DNA from: Methylocystis sp. ATCC 49242
GTDB lineage: Bacteria; Pseudomonadota; Alphaproteobacteria; Rhizobiales; Beijerinckiaceae
Direction of reading: 5' to 3'
Assembly: GCF_000188155.2 (NCBI RefSeq)
Contig: NZ_KE124774.1
Span: forward strand, 842,736 to 906,735
DNA length: 64,000 nucleotides
Below are positions 31,690-42,500 of this stretch, piece by piece; positions within the stretch are counted from its first letter, which is position 1, and every line of letters begins with the position of its first letter. Under the pieces are notes generated by a model. The model saw only the letters and a list, made by a program, of their open reading frames with translations. It was not told where the DNA came from and ran no database searches. A program made the position numbers and the translations under genes.

Positions 31690-31777
31690 GTCGGGATTTT
31701 CCCTGTAAAAGGCGTTAAAGGGCTGAATGAAAGCTTATCGTGAATGAACGGGCGGCCGACTGCGCCACGGCATGTGC

Positions 31778-31783
31778 TATAAT
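31778..31783 (+). promoter_or_regulatory. Possible -10 box for rlmN
   Basis: A perfect TATAAT lies 21 bases before the preferred rlmN ATG. No good -35 is present at 17 bases, so strength is doubtful, but it explains why the ORF extension over this site is not real. Confidence 0.35.
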
Positions 31784-31804
31784 CCGGGCCTTGTCCAGAG
31801 GTTG

Positions 31805-32986
31805 ATGATGACTGCGACTGAAATGGAGCGCCCCGCGCTCGCCGAAAAGCCCTCTCTCGCCGGAATGACCCGCGCCGAGATTGCAGACACGCTGCGCGCG
31901 TTCGGACTTCCCGAGCGCGAAATCCGCATGCGCGTATCGCAACTCTGGCATTGGATCTATTTCCGCGGAGCGCGCGATTTCGGCGAGATGCTGAACATCT
32001 CCAAATCGCTGCGTCTTACGCTCGACGGGGCTTTCGGTTTACGCCATCCGGAAATCGTCGAGGAGCAGGTTTCGGTTGACGGAACGCGTAAATGGCTGCT
32101 GCGCCTCGCGCCTGTCGATGCGCAGGACAAGGGCGCGGAAGTCGAGTGCGTCTATATTCCGGAAAGCGACCGCGGCACGCTTTGCGTCTCCTCGCAGGTC
32201 GGCTGCACGCTGAATTGCAGCTTCTGCCACACGGGCACGCAGAAGCTCGTGCGCAATCTCACGAGCGCGGAAATCATCGGGCAGTTGCTCGTCGCGCGCC
32301 AGAGACTCGGCGACTTCCCGGACCGCGAGCGGCCAACCGACGGGCTCGTGCCGTCGGGCGAAGGCGTGCGCGCCGTGTCCAACATCGTGTTCATGGGCAT
32401 GGGCGAGCCGCTATACAACATCGACAACGTAATGGCCGCGATCGAGGTCATGGCCGACGGCGACGGCCTCTCCCTAAGCAAGCGCCGCATCACCGTCTCG
32501 ACCTCCGGCGTTGTGCCGCAGATCGAGCGGCTGGGCGCCGAATGCGGCCCTGCCCTCGCTATTTCGCTTCACGCCGTGCGCGACGATCTGCGCAACGAGC
32601 TCGTGCCGCTGAACAGGAAATACCCGATCAAGGAGCTGCTGCAGGCCTGCCGCGACTATCCCGGCGCGAGCAACGCCCGGCGCATCACCTTCGAATATGT
32701 GATGCTGAAGGGCGTCAACGACAGCCCCGCCGAGGCCCGCGAACTCGTGCGGCTGCTCAAGGGCGTGCCGGCCAAGATCAATCTGATCCCGTTCAACCCG
32801 TGGCCCGGCGCCCCTTACGAATGTTCGGATTGGGAGACGATCGAGCGCTTCTCGGACATTGTCTTCAATGCGGGCTACGCCAGCCCGGTGCGCACACCGC
32901 GCGGCCGAGACATCCTCGCCGCCTGCGGACAGTTGAAGAGCGAGACGGAGAAACTGCGCGCGCGGGCGCGGCTGGCGGCGGGGTGA
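31805..32986 (+). CDS. rlmN: 23S rRNA/tRNA (adenine-2-C2) methyltransferase
   Basis: 393 residues from ATG at 31805. Radical-SAM CxxxCxxC motif within [22 protein letters not shown], the conserved late Cys in [14 protein letters not shown], and the N-terminal helical domain ([13 protein letters not shown]). Methylates A2503 of 23S rRNA and A37 of some tRNAs in the cytoplasm. Full length and single-gene unit. Confidence 0.96.
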   Translation: MMTATEMERPALAEKPSLAGMTRAEIADTLRAFGLPEREIRMRVSQLWHWIYFRGARDFGEMLNISKSLRLTLDGAFGLRHPEIVEEQVSVDGTRKWLLRLAPVDAQDKGAEVECVYIPESDRGTLCVSSQVGCTLNCSFCHTGTQKLVRNLTSAEIIGQLLVARQRLGDFPDRERPTDGLVPSGEGVRAVSNIVFMGMGEPLYNIDNVMAAIEVMADGDGLSLSKRRITVSTSGVVPQIERLGAECGPALAISLHAVRDDLRNELVPLNRKYPIKELLQACRDYPGASNARRITFEYVMLKGVNDSPAEARELVRLLKGVPAKINLIPFNPWPGAPYECSDWETIERFSDIVFNAGYASPVRTPRGRDILAACGQLKSETEKLRARARLAAG

Positions 32987-33061
32987 GCCGATAGCATAAG
33001 CTAAACGGTAATCATTCACTGTTATTCAGCGCATGGTCACGACGTTTTACGGTGGGACTTC

Positions 33062-33679
33062 ATGCGCAAACCTGAATCGGTGGGCGCGCTCGAGCAGTTT
33101 GGACGAGCGCGTCTGTCGCGCAATTTTTTCATGCGGGATTTTCTCTATTCGGAAATTTCCGCGATAAGCGGCATCTCCAATATCCCGGACAATCCAGACC
33201 TCGCCATCAAGGCGGGCTCGCGGCTATGCGAGGAATTGCTCGAGCCGCTTCAGGCGACGTTTGGACGCATAGCGATCCGTTCGGCGTTTCGATCCTGCGC
33301 GGTGAACTCGTTTGGGAACGAGAACAGATTGAACTGCGCAAAAAACGAGGCCAATTACGCCGGACATATATGGGATCGTCTCGACAGTAATGGCCGCATG
33401 GGCGCCACCGCATGCATAGTTGTTCCTTGGTTTATGGATCGCGTTGAGGCGGGCGCCGATTGGCGCTCGCTGGCGTGGTGGATTCACGACCATCTCCCAT
33501 ACTCGACACTCTACTTTTTTCCAAAGCTATGCGCGTTCAATATCTGCTGGCGCGAAGAGCCCGAAAGACGGATCGATAGCTACATAAAACCGGCCGGCTG
33601 TCTCACAAAACCCGGCATGCAAAACCACTCGGGCGACCATTCGGAATGGTACGAAGGCTTTCCGAAACTGGTCCGATGA
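33062..33679 (+). CDS. Conserved hypothetical, possible D,D-peptidase fold
   Basis: 205 residues, no signal peptide. Conserved-looking core: LRSAFRSCAVNSFGN-type stretch near residue 80, NCAKNEANYAGHIWD near 110, ACIVVPWF near 130 and WWIHDHLPYSTLYFFP near 155. His and Asp positions resemble the Hedgehog/M15 peptidase fold, but the classical SxHxxGxAxD is not intact. Similar unannotated proteins are widespread in alphaproteobacteria to my recollection. Enzyme activity is unproven. Confidence 0.6.
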   Translation: MRKPESVGALEQFGRARLSRNFFMRDFLYSEISAISGISNIPDNPDLAIKAGSRLCEELLEPLQATFGRIAIRSAFRSCAVNSFGNENRLNCAKNEANYAGHIWDRLDSNGRMGATACIVVPWFMDRVEAGADWRSLAWWIHDHLPYSTLYFFPKLCAFNICWREEPERRIDSYIKPAGCLTKPGMQNHSGDHSEWYEGFPKLVR

Positions 33680-33700
33680 ATGTCTCGGAGACGAGCGTCG

Positions 33701-34207
33701 CTAGAGCCTCGCTCGTCTCGCTCCGGCGAAGGCCACCCCAGCCAGAACCGCCGCAACCACGACATTCCAGTTCGCGAGAGTCAGCCCGAGCACCCATAAG
33801 GTCGGCTCGTCGCAGCGCACGACTTTCACGGTCTGAAGCTGCTTCATGAAGTCCATGACCGACCCGGCCGTGGTCAGCGGGCCGGAGCAGTCGGAAGGCC
33901 CCGCGAAGATCTTCCACTCGACGCCCGAATGATAGATCGACAGCGCGGCGTTGCCGGCGAAGAGCAGCGCCATCAGCAGGAAGGCGCCGCGCGCCAGCCC
34001 CTCTCTCCCGGTCTGCGCGGCAAACGCGGCTAGCGGCGCCAGCGCGAAGGCAGCGTAATAGGGAACCCGTTCCTTGTAGCAGAGCTCGCAGGGCAGATAG
34101 CCCAGCGACTCGTAGGTCCACGCGCCACCAATAGCCGCCAGCGAGACGGCCGAAATCAGCAGCGCGAGATTGCGCGGAGTTGCAAACCGCAAGAGCGCCG
34201 CCGCCAT
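33701..34207 (-). CDS. dsbB: Disulfide-bond formation protein DsbB
   Basis: 168 residues with four membrane segments. The Cys pairs LPCELCYKE (first periplasmic loop, about 39-43) and PSDCSGP / VVRCDEP (second loop) are those that shuttle electrons from DsbA to quinone. Full family length. One base separates it from the VTT gene upstream, so they are cotranscribed. Confidence 0.93.
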   Translation of the reverse strand: MAAALLRFATPRNLALLISAVSLAAIGGAWTYESLGYLPCELCYKERVPYYAAFALAPLAAFAAQTGREGLARGAFLLMALLFAGNAALSIYHSGVEWKIFAGPSDCSGPLTTAGSVMDFMKQLQTVKVVRCDEPTLWVLGLTLANWNVVVAAVLAGVAFAGARRARL

Positions 34208-34208
34208 C

Positions 34209-34787
34209 TCAGAACATCTTCGCCGCGAAAGCGAAGCCCGCGACGACGATCACCGCCAGCGACCCGATGAACAGGCCGAAATGGCGCTCGAGCTTCAGGC
34301 GGATCGTGTCGCCGAAATGATTGATCGCGGCCGCGAGCAGGAAGAAGCGCGCCCCCCGCGTGATGAGCGAGAGCCCGATGAACAGCGGAAAATTATAGGC
34401 GAGCAGTCCCGAGACGATAGTGACGAGTTTGTAAGGAATGGGCGTGAGGCCCTTCACCAGAATGAAGATCGCGCCCCATTGCGCATAGAAGGCGCGGAGC
34501 GCGTCCATCTTCTCGGCGTAGCCGTAAAGATTGATCAGCCAGAGGCCAATCGTGTCGTAGAACAGCGCGCCGAAAGCATAGCCGAGCGCCCCGCCCGCGA
34601 CCGACGCAATGGTGCAGAGCGCCGCGAAATACCACGCCTTTTTCGGTTCGGCGAGCGTCATCGGCACGAGAATCACGTCCGGCGGCACGGGGAAGAAAGA
34701 GCTCTCCGCGAAGGCGATGGCGCCGAGCGCGAAGGGCGCGTGGCGGCTCTGCGCGAGCGACATGGTCCAGTCATAGAGCTTTTTCAT
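34209..34787 (-). CDS. VTT-domain membrane protein (YqaA/DedA family)
   Basis: 192 residues. Multi-span membrane protein with FAESSFFPVPPDVILVP, the DedA/YqaA signature (E..FFPVP), and KGLTPIPYKLVTIVSG later on. The VTT family includes lipid scramblase-like and transporter-like proteins. Its tight linkage to dsbB is typical of alphaproteobacteria. Confidence 0.9.
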   Translation of the reverse strand: MKKLYDWTMSLAQSRHAPFALGAIAFAESSFFPVPPDVILVPMTLAEPKKAWYFAALCTIASVAGGALGYAFGALFYDTIGLWLINLYGYAEKMDALRAFYAQWGAIFILVKGLTPIPYKLVTIVSGLLAYNFPLFIGLSLITRGARFFLLAAAINHFGDTIRLKLERHFGLFIGSLAVIVVAGFAFAAKMF

Positions 34788-34937
34788 TGTGCCTCGTCGA
34801 TCATTCCGGCGCCTGGGCGTTTCCCAATTTAGGCGCTTAGCACGAAAAGATTAACCTAAAGATGGCGGACGGCGGGTTGACGGCGCCCCGCGCGTCGCTA
34901 ATATCCGCGCCGCTCGCCGGACATCCCGCCGGTGCAA

Positions 34938-35022
34938 GCCCCTGTGGCGGAATTGGTAGACGCGCTCGACTCAAAATCGAGTTCCGCAAGGAGTGCTGGT
35001 TCGACTCCGGCCAGGGGCACCA
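34938..35022 (+). tRNA. tRNA-Leu (anticodon CAA)
   Basis: Full cloverleaf: acceptor GCCCCTG pairs with CAGGGGC; D arm with GGCGG...; anticodon stem CTCGA/TCGAG around loop CTCAAAA (anticodon CAA, reads UUG); a long variable arm as in leucine tRNAs; T arm GGTTCGACTCC; ends in encoded CCA. Alone, no other RNA gene next to it. Confidence 0.97.
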
Positions 35023-35304
35023 TAGCCGAAAATCTGCTCACCTTTCGCCCGCGGGCGACATTCCTGCGCGTCGCGACATACAATCGTCGGACGGCTTGTC
35101 GACAGACACGAGCCGCCTGTCGCCATTCGTTGCCAATAGTTTTAGCTTTGCCAATACCTTAGCGCCTGATATAAGCTGGAGCACAACCTCCGGTTGGTGG
35201 ACTTAGTTTGACTGTGCGAGGAGAGATTGCAACGCCCCGCCGTGGGTCCATCTCGCTTGGGCGGAGCAACAGGGTTCCGGCTGACTTTTATCGAGGGGCA
35301 ATTC

Positions 35305-36516
35305 ATGAAACGACAGCGTTATGCAGCGCTCTCGCTCGCCATGGCGGCGGCGGGGCTGACCTCCCCCACATGGGCGCAATCCGCCACCGGCGTCGTGCAA
35401 AACACCGGCGCTCACGCGAACTACGATTCCGTGAGGGCCAACACCAGAGAGATCGTCAATCCCCTCCCCGCGCCCGACACGACGCGCGTACAGGCCCAGA
35501 CGTCGAACGCCGTCAGCAATGTGACGCCCGGCGTCTCGCCCGGCTCCGACCCTGTTGCTAGCGGCGTCAATACGCGCGCTTTCGGCAGCTTCGGAATTCC
35601 CTACACGTCCACGCGCGTGCAACTGGGCGGGTCGAATAAGACTTCAGCTGTCGGCGCCAGCTATCTGAGCTCGACATACCCCTATCGCGCCATCGGCAAG
35701 CTGTTCATCAACGGCGGCCATTGCTCGGCGAGCCTCATTCGCCGAAGCGTGATCGTGACGGCTGCGCATTGCATTCAGAATTTCGGCTCTGGAACCGGCG
35801 GCCTCTTTGGCGGATATGTGTTCGTTCCGGGCCATTACGGACCCGGCGCGACCCTAGCGCAGCGCGAGCCCTACGGCCGCTGGGCTTGGCGGGCGCTCAA
35901 TCGCCCCGTCACCTGGTTGAACGGCACTGATCCGGGCTCGGGCGCGGCGCGCAACAACGACGTCGCCGTCATCATTCTCAACAAGAACGCCTCGAACCAG
36001 TTCATCGGCGATCTCACGGGCTGGCTCGGCTATGGCTGGAACAACTATTCCTTCGTCTCCTCGCCGAAGACGGGAAATCTCAAGGTCGCCGCGACATCGA
36101 CGCTTGGCTATCCGGGCCTGATGGACTCGGGCCGCATCATGCAGCGTGCTGACGGCCCGTCCTATCTGACGACGGTCGGCGCTGCGGCGCAGATCTGGCA
36201 GGGCAACAATTTCACCGGCGGCTCCAGCGGCGGCCCGTGGATCGCGAACTTCGTGTCCTTCAACCCCGTGCTCTCGGGCGGCGCTGCGATCGGCTCGGCG
36301 CCAAACAGGGCTGTGGTCGGCGTCACCTCCTGGGGTTCAGCCGATCCCAACGCGATCAAGGACAATTATTCCTCGCGCTTTGGACAGAACCCGCAATATC
36401 CGAACGCCGCTTACGGCATTTATGGCGCGGGCAATATCGGCGCGCTGCTGCAGCAGGTTTGCAGCCTGCAGGTCACGCCCGGCGTGACCTTCGCTCAGGC
36501 TGGATACTGCAACTAA
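35305..36516 (+). CDS. Secreted trypsin-like serine protease
   Basis: 403 residues from ATG at 35305 with GGGG upstream; the earlier in-frame start is in the tRNA-to-gene gap. Signal peptide about 1-25 (LAMAAAGLTSPTWAQ). The catalytic triad is visible: TAAHC (His), NNDVAVIIL (Asp) and GGSSGGPW (Ser). A 100-residue Ala/Gly/Thr-rich linker precedes the protease domain. Likely a secreted or periplasmic endopeptidase. Followed by a strong terminator. Confidence 0.9.
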   Translation: MKRQRYAALSLAMAAAGLTSPTWAQSATGVVQNTGAHANYDSVRANTREIVNPLPAPDTTRVQAQTSNAVSNVTPGVSPGSDPVASGVNTRAFGSFGIPYTSTRVQLGGSNKTSAVGASYLSSTYPYRAIGKLFINGGHCSASLIRRSVIVTAAHCIQNFGSGTGGLFGGYVFVPGHYGPGATLAQREPYGRWAWRALNRPVTWLNGTDPGSGAARNNDVAVIILNKNASNQFIGDLTGWLGYGWNNYSFVSSPKTGNLKVAATSTLGYPGLMDSGRIMQRADGPSYLTTVGAAAQIWQGNNFTGGSSGGPWIANFVSFNPVLSGGAAIGSAPNRAVVGVTSWGSADPNAIKDNYSSRFGQNPQYPNAAYGIYGAGNIGALLQQVCSLQVTPGVTFAQAGYCN

Positions 36517-36543
36517 ATCCGCCGCCAGAATTGGCGCAAAGCT

Positions 36544-36575
36544 CCGGCGCGAGGTCTCCTCGCGCCGGTTTTTTT
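36544..36575 (+). terminator. Intrinsic terminator
   Basis: CCGGCGCGAGG (36544-36554) pairs perfectly with CCTCGCGCCGG (36558-36568), three-base loop, then seven T. Ends the serine protease gene. The rest of the gap to 36821 is AT-richer and gene-free, probably promoter DNA of the first AraC gene. Confidence 0.93.
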
Positions 36576-36821
36576 ATGAGTTCCGGCGCCTTCACTCGCC
36601 CGACGCACATTCTGCGCCGCCCATTGCGAACATCAGCAATGTCGACGAGCTCGACATTCCAGCCCATACCGCAACAGCTCGACGCACATGGGATCGAAAA
36701 TTGTGATACGCCATCCGCGCGCAAAACCCGATAATGCGGGATTCTTGGGCGAAACCATATAAGTACGGATTTTCCTTCATCAAATTCGGCATTACAGATA
36801 TTGTGAATTGCAACATTCACA

Positions 36822-37865
36822 GTGCTGAGTTCTGAACGAATGCCGCCACTAAGGAAAGCCAACCCGCTGCCGCCCCTCGCCTTCGGCGAGGCGCATGCGT
36901 TATCGACAACGAACACGAAGGTCGCGGCCGCGCGCGCGGCGCGGACGGTCAACGCCCTCGAATTTTACGAGGCGGCCGACAAAGACGAGCAATTGCATCA
37001 CAAGGTTGCGGCGGTCTCCATAAACGGCCTCAACCTTACGGCGACCGCTTCAACCTCCCTGCGACTCGGCGTGAAGTCGTCCCGCGACTTTCACCTCTTC
37101 ATTCCCTTTTTCGGCAGGTGCAGCACCACGGTGGGGCAACGCCAGTTTGAATGGAACGCAAACGAGAACGCCGCATTCTTCACCGAATGCGGGCCGAGAC
37201 AGGGATTATCCGAAATGCGGTCGCTTTTCGTCGCCGAGCTCGACAAGGCAAGGCTGATCGACACAGCCTGCGCCATGCTGGGAGAGGATTTCCGGCAGGA
37301 GTTCTCGCTCGGCGTCGAATTTACGCGCACGCTGCCGCTACAATATGGCCCTGTGAGTTTCACAAACGTCTTCCGGCAGATTTGCGTCCATATCGATGCT
37401 CTTTATGACAGGAAATCAGCGCTGGAGCTGCTCGGCGTGGACGATTGGGTCTATCGCCACGCGGCCTGCCTCCTCGAACCCGGGTTGGTTCTGGGCCGAC
37501 AGCGTGATCGCGACCTTGCCGGATGGCCGTCTCGTAGCCCGGTGGACGCCGTTTGCGACGCAGTCAGGACCAGAGGCCATCGGCCGCTGACGCTGACGGA
37601 AATGGAGCAGATCAGCGGCCTCTCCCGCCGCAGCCTGCAATACGCCTTCCGGAAAAGATTCGGTTGCTCCCCGATGGCCTGGCAGCAGCAGGAACGGCTG
37701 CATATCGCGCGCGAAAGGCTCATCAGGGGCGCCGAGGCGCTGACAGTCACGCAACTCGCCTATGAGCTGGGCTTTTCCTCGCCTTCCGCTTTCACGGCCT
37801 ATTATCGCCGCATGTTCGGCGAGACGCCGACAGCCACGATCGCGCGCGCGCAACGTGTGGAATGA
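36822..37865 (+). CDS. AraC-family regulator, copy 1
   Basis: 347 residues from GTG at 36822; an ATG six codons later is also possible. The N-terminal 230 residues form a ligand or sensor domain (LAFGEAHALSTTNTK near 20). C-terminal AraC HTH pair about 250-335: TLTEMEQISGLSRRSLQYAFRKRFGCSPM and VTQLAYELGFSSPSAFTAYYRRMFGETP. About half identical in order and motifs to the next gene, so the two arose by duplication. Regulon unknown. Confidence 0.85.
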   Translation: MLSSERMPPLRKANPLPPLAFGEAHALSTTNTKVAAARAARTVNALEFYEAADKDEQLHHKVAAVSINGLNLTATASTSLRLGVKSSRDFHLFIPFFGRCSTTVGQRQFEWNANENAAFFTECGPRQGLSEMRSLFVAELDKARLIDTACAMLGEDFRQEFSLGVEFTRTLPLQYGPVSFTNVFRQICVHIDALYDRKSALELLGVDDWVYRHAACLLEPGLVLGRQRDRDLAGWPSRSPVDAVCDAVRTRGHRPLTLTEMEQISGLSRRSLQYAFRKRFGCSPMAWQQQERLHIARERLIRGAEALTVTQLAYELGFSSPSAFTAYYRRMFGETPTATIARAQRVE

Positions 37866-38079
37866 CCGGCATGCGATCCGAACGCCGCCTTCCGCCACGG
37901 CGCCGGTTCCACGAGTGGATAACATTTATCGTGTTGCTGCGGCGCGGCAAATTGCGTAAAATTGAACTCAAGTGGATGGCGCGGAACCGTTTTTCCGTCG
38001 GGACGTTGATCGGTTGAAAAAAGACGAGTTTCGACACAAGCTTGGCGTGACGGCAGACGCTGCTGGAGCCCGTCGTAAG

Positions 38080-39108
38080 ATGCAGATGACCGAAAAGAGG
38101 CAGGATGGGCTCCCGCGACTGGCCTTCGGCGAAGCGCAGGCCATCCACACGACCAGCGTAAAAGAGGCGGCGGATCGAACCGCCCGAATGATTTCCTCGT
38201 TCAATTACCTCGCGCCCATCGCGGGCGAGCAAAAGTTTCATCAAAAGGTCGCCACGATCGACATCAACGGGCTCGTCCTGCAAGCGAATGCGATGACTCC
38301 CGTCCGGATGGACGCGGGGTCAAACGAAGAGCTCCATTTTTGCTTTTCCTTCCGCGGCAGGATGCAAGTAGTCGTCGGTGGAAAGACAATTGAATGGAAT
38401 CCTGGCGCTCAGGCTGTGCTTTACACGAGGCACACGCACCGGGCGGGTGAGGCGGAAATTCGTTCCTGTCTGCTCGCGCGACTTTCGCGCGAGCGACTGA
38501 TCGCAACGGCGCGCGCGATGCTGGGTGAGGACCAAAATCAGCAACTTCGCCTCGAAGACGGGGTCATGCGGCTCATCGACATGAAGCAAGGCGGCGTCGA
38601 TTTCGCGACATTGTTCAGCCAAATCTGCCAGCAGATCGACAATCTGTATCTGAACCGCGCGGCCCTCGAGAGGCTGGGCGTCGACGACATGTTTTATCGC
38701 CACGTAATATGCCTGCTGAAACCTGAATTGCTGAGCGCCGACGCGCCGGGGCAGAAGGTTCGGGCGGCGTCGACAAACGCGATTGACGCCGTATGCTCGG
38801 CTATACAAGACAATAGCGCACGTCGGCTTACCTATACGCAGATGGAGCAGATCAGCGGCCTGTCCGCCCGCAGCCTTCATTACGCCTTTCAGAAAAAGTT
38901 TGGCTGCTCGCCGATGGATTGGCAGCAACGCGAGAAGCTTCAGGCCGCGCGCCGAACCCTCATGAAAAGCGGCGGAGAAATCGATCTCCAGCAACTCTCC
39001 CGCGACCTCGGCTTTTCAACGCCTTTGAGCTTCGCACACTGCTATTTCCGCATGTTCGGCGAAACGCCGGCGGAGACGCTGTTGCAAAGCTGGTCCCTTA
39101 CGGATTAG
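38080..39108 (+). CDS. AraC-family regulator, copy 2
   Basis: 342 residues if started at ATG 38080, the position that matches the start of copy 1; an in-frame GTG at 37972 would add 36 less conserved codons. N-terminal sensor domain with LAFGEAQAIHTTSVK, C-terminal HTH pair (TQMEQISGLSARSLHYAFQKKFGCSPM, QQLSRDLGFSTPLSFAHCYFRMFGETP). Faces the response-regulator gene convergently. Confidence 0.82.
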   Translation: MQMTEKRQDGLPRLAFGEAQAIHTTSVKEAADRTARMISSFNYLAPIAGEQKFHQKVATIDINGLVLQANAMTPVRMDAGSNEELHFCFSFRGRMQVVVGGKTIEWNPGAQAVLYTRHTHRAGEAEIRSCLLARLSRERLIATARAMLGEDQNQQLRLEDGVMRLIDMKQGGVDFATLFSQICQQIDNLYLNRAALERLGVDDMFYRHVICLLKPELLSADAPGQKVRAASTNAIDAVCSAIQDNSARRLTYTQMEQISGLSARSLHYAFQKKFGCSPMDWQQREKLQAARRTLMKSGGEIDLQQLSRDLGFSTPLSFAHCYFRMFGETPAETLLQSWSLTD

Positions 39109-39126
39109 GCGCTGACAGGCGCGGCC

Positions 39127-39540
39127 TCAACGCGGCAACTCGGCGAGAAGCTTTTTCAGCGCCTCTATTTCTCCGGGCTTCACCATGTGAAGGTCGAAGC
39201 CGGCGTCGCGGCCGCGCTGTCGATCCCCTGCCCGCCCCCAGCCGGTCAAGGCCACAAGAAAGGCATCGCGTCCCTCCGGGCGCTCGCGAATCCGCCGCGC
39301 CGCTTCAAAACCATCCATGCCCGGCATGCCGATATCCAGCAACACCAGCCGGGGCTGGAAGCCCGCCAATTCGTCCAGCGCCTGCGCGCCGCCGTACACG
39401 ACGCGGGTCTCGGCCCCGAGACATTGCAACAGCTCGGCGAGGCTGTCGGCGCAATCCTGATCGTCGTCGACGACGAGGACGCGCGGAAGGGACGTTGCGG
39501 GAGATTGCATGAAATTCACATTATCCTTTTGGCCGCTCAT
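39127..39540 (-). CDS. Single-domain response regulator
   Basis: 137 residues, only a receiver domain: VVDDDQD acidic pocket, phospho-acceptor Asp69 (LVLLDIGMPGMDG), VALTGWG and VKPGEIEAL. No output domain, so it passes phosphate on or acts by protein contact. The ATG overlaps the stop of the seven-PAS kinase (ATGA), making it the kinase's direct partner. Confidence 0.9.
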   Translation of the reverse strand: MSGQKDNVNFMQSPATSLPRVLVVDDDQDCADSLAELLQCLGAETRVVYGGAQALDELAGFQPRLVLLDIGMPGMDGFEAARRIRERPEGRDAFLVALTGWGRAGDRQRGRDAGFDLHMVKPGEIEALKKLLAELPR

Positions 39541-42500
39541 TGGCGCACCACCAAAGGCAGACGGACGATGAATTCGCTGCCATGGCCGAGACCCGCGCTG
39601 CGCGCCTCGATACGGCCGCCGTGCAGTTGAACGATGCCGCGGGCAAGCGCAAGGCCGATGCCGATGCCGCCTCTACCGCTTCGCACTCCGGTTTTGATTT
39701 GCGTGAACATATCGAAGATGGACGACGCCATCTCGGGCGGGATGCCTACGCCATTGTCGCGCACCCTGACGATCGCCTCCCCCTCTTCCCGGTCCGCAAT
39801 CACATCGATACGACCGCCAGCCTCCGTAAACTTTGCGGCGTTATTGAGAAGATTCGCGAAGACCTGCGCGAGGCGGACGGGATCGGCCTCAACCGGCAAT
39901 GAATGTGAACGAAGCTCTACAATAAGCTGGTGGGGACCGGCTTCGATCTGCGAATGGCTGAGATCGATCGCCTGCGACAGGATCGCCGCGAGCTCGACGG
40001 GTTCTTTTCTCAGCTCGATCTTGCCATGGTTGATGCGCGTGACCTCCAGCAGGTCGTCGACCAGTCTCACGAGATGAGTGACTTGCCGCTCCGCGCGCGA
40101 GAGCGCCAGGCGTCTTTTCTGTTCGGCGGTCGGATCGTCATGATTCAGCATCTGCAGCAGATGAATCGCGTTCTTGATCGGCGCGAGCGGATTGCGCAGC
40201 TCATGCGCCAGCGTCGCAAGAAACTCGTCCTTGCGACGATCGGCCTCGCGAAGCGCCTGCAAATGCTTGCTCTCGGTGACTTCCTCCACCACGACGCTGA
40301 AGCCGGCAATCTCGCCATTGGAGTCGAACGTCGGATACCAGCTTTCATCCCAGTATCGCGCGACGCCGGGGTTTGCGGCCGTTTCACCCTCGAGCTCGAT
40401 GTTTCTGACAGGTTCGCCCGTAGCGATGATCTTATGGGCTAATTGCTCGACCTTCGACGACAGATCGGGAACGACTTCATGCACCGTCCGGCCGATATGC
40501 GCTTCGATCGGCAGGCCGTTCATTTCGGCAAGCCGACGGTTGATGCTATGAAAACGCAGATCCTTGTCGAGCGACGCCAAACCGACCGGCGTGTTCTCGT
40601 AAATCCACTTCAGTTCGTCGCGCTGTTTACGCGCCTTGGCTTCGCTTCGCCGCAAGGCTTCTTCCGCCCTTTTGCGCTCGGTGATCTCCTCCACGACCAC
40701 GCTGAAACCGGCAAGCGCTCCCTCTTCGCTGAACGCCGGGTACCAGCTGCTATTGATGTGACGGACGACGCCGGAGTTCGGCGGCATTTCTCCCGAAAAC
40801 TCCAGGTTCCTGACCGGTTCGCCGGTCGCAAGTATCCATTCCTTGATCATCTTCGCGCCGCGGGCGAATTGCGGGACGACATCGAACACGCTAAGGCCAA
40901 TATGCTCCTCGACCGGCCGCTGACTGAGATTCGCAAGCCAGTCATTTATGCGCCGATACCGCAAATCGAGGTCGAGATACGCCAGTCCGATCGGCGCGTT
41001 CCGATAGATCCAGTCCAGTTCGTCGCGCTGTTTCCGCGCTTCGGATTCACTGTGTCGTAAGGCCTCTTCCGCCAGTTTCCGATCGGTTATTTCTTCAAGC
41101 AGCACGCTAAATCCGCTCACCTCGCCATGTTCATCAATTAACGGAAAATAGCTTGCATCCAGAAAGCGAACGGCGTCCGAATTCGGTGAATTTTTTCTGA
41201 CAATCAAATAATTTTTCAGAGGCTGGCCGGTCGCTACAACCTGACGAACCAGCTGCGCGATCTGATCGCTCGCGTCAGGAGCCATTTCGGAAACACTTCG
41301 ACCAATGTGGGCCTCCATGGGCGCACCATTGAGTTCAGCCAGCCACCGGTTGACACGCCGATAATGCAAGTTCCGATCAAGTAAACACATGCCAATCGGC
41401 GCGTTCTGATAAATCCAGTTCAATTCATCATGCTGACGTCGCGCTTCGGCTTCACTTTCTCTCAGGGCCTCCTCCGCCAACTTCCGTTCCGTGATGTCGT
41501 AAACCGCGCCCGCTCCATGGACGGGACGGCCCTCGTCATCGAACGTAAACACACCGCGGCACGAAACCCAGCAGGCGACGCCGGTCTGCGCGTTCACCAG
41601 CCGATGCTCGAGCAGGACGCGGCCGTCTCCTGCGAAAGCCGCCTGCACCGCAGAATTGACAATATCGCGCTCCTCCTCAGGCACGCGCCCCACATAATCC
41701 GAGTAATGGATTGGAACGCCCTGCGGCAGCCCGAGATATTCCATACCCACATCGTCGAACCACGCAATGTCCGCCTGAACGTCCCAATTCCATGTACCGA
41801 TATGCGCCGCTGACTGCGCGAGCCTCAGTCGCTCGGACGTTTCCCGCAGCGCTATTTCAACCTGCTTTCGTTCCGTAATGTCGTAGACGACGCCCATCGC
41901 GAATATCGGGCGGCCGTCTTTGTCGAATTGAAAACCGCCGCTCGCAGTCATCCATCGAATTGCGCCGTCGTTCGCGCGCACAATGCGGTATTGATCGGCG
42001 ATGGCCACATCTTTGCCATTCATGGCCGCCCGGGCGTTCTCCTCGACAAGATGTCGATCGTCCGGATGGACAACCGCCATGAAATCGGCGTGCGAGAACG
42101 ACGCATCACGCGGCAAGCCATACAAATCGAGCAGAACCTCGCTGGCGACGGATTCGCCCGTCTTCATATTCCATTCCCAAACGCCGATCCTGGCCGCTGA
42201 TTGAACGAGGCTCAGTCGCTCGGCGGTTTCCCGCGCCGCCGCCTCGTTCCGCTTGCGCTCGGTTATGTCCCAAACGGCGCCCAGGAGGCGCGTCGGGCGA
42301 TCTCTTTCGTCAAGTGTGACCTCACCCTTGGCGACAATCCAGCGCACGACCCCGTCGTTCGCGCGAATGATCCGGCATTCATTCTCGATGTGTCCGCCAG
42401 CAGCAAAAACCGCGAGGTTTTGCGCGTCGATGCAAGCGCGGTCCTCCGGATGCACCATCGACAGATAACCGGCGTAAGTGAGCGGCGTTCCCGGCGGCAG

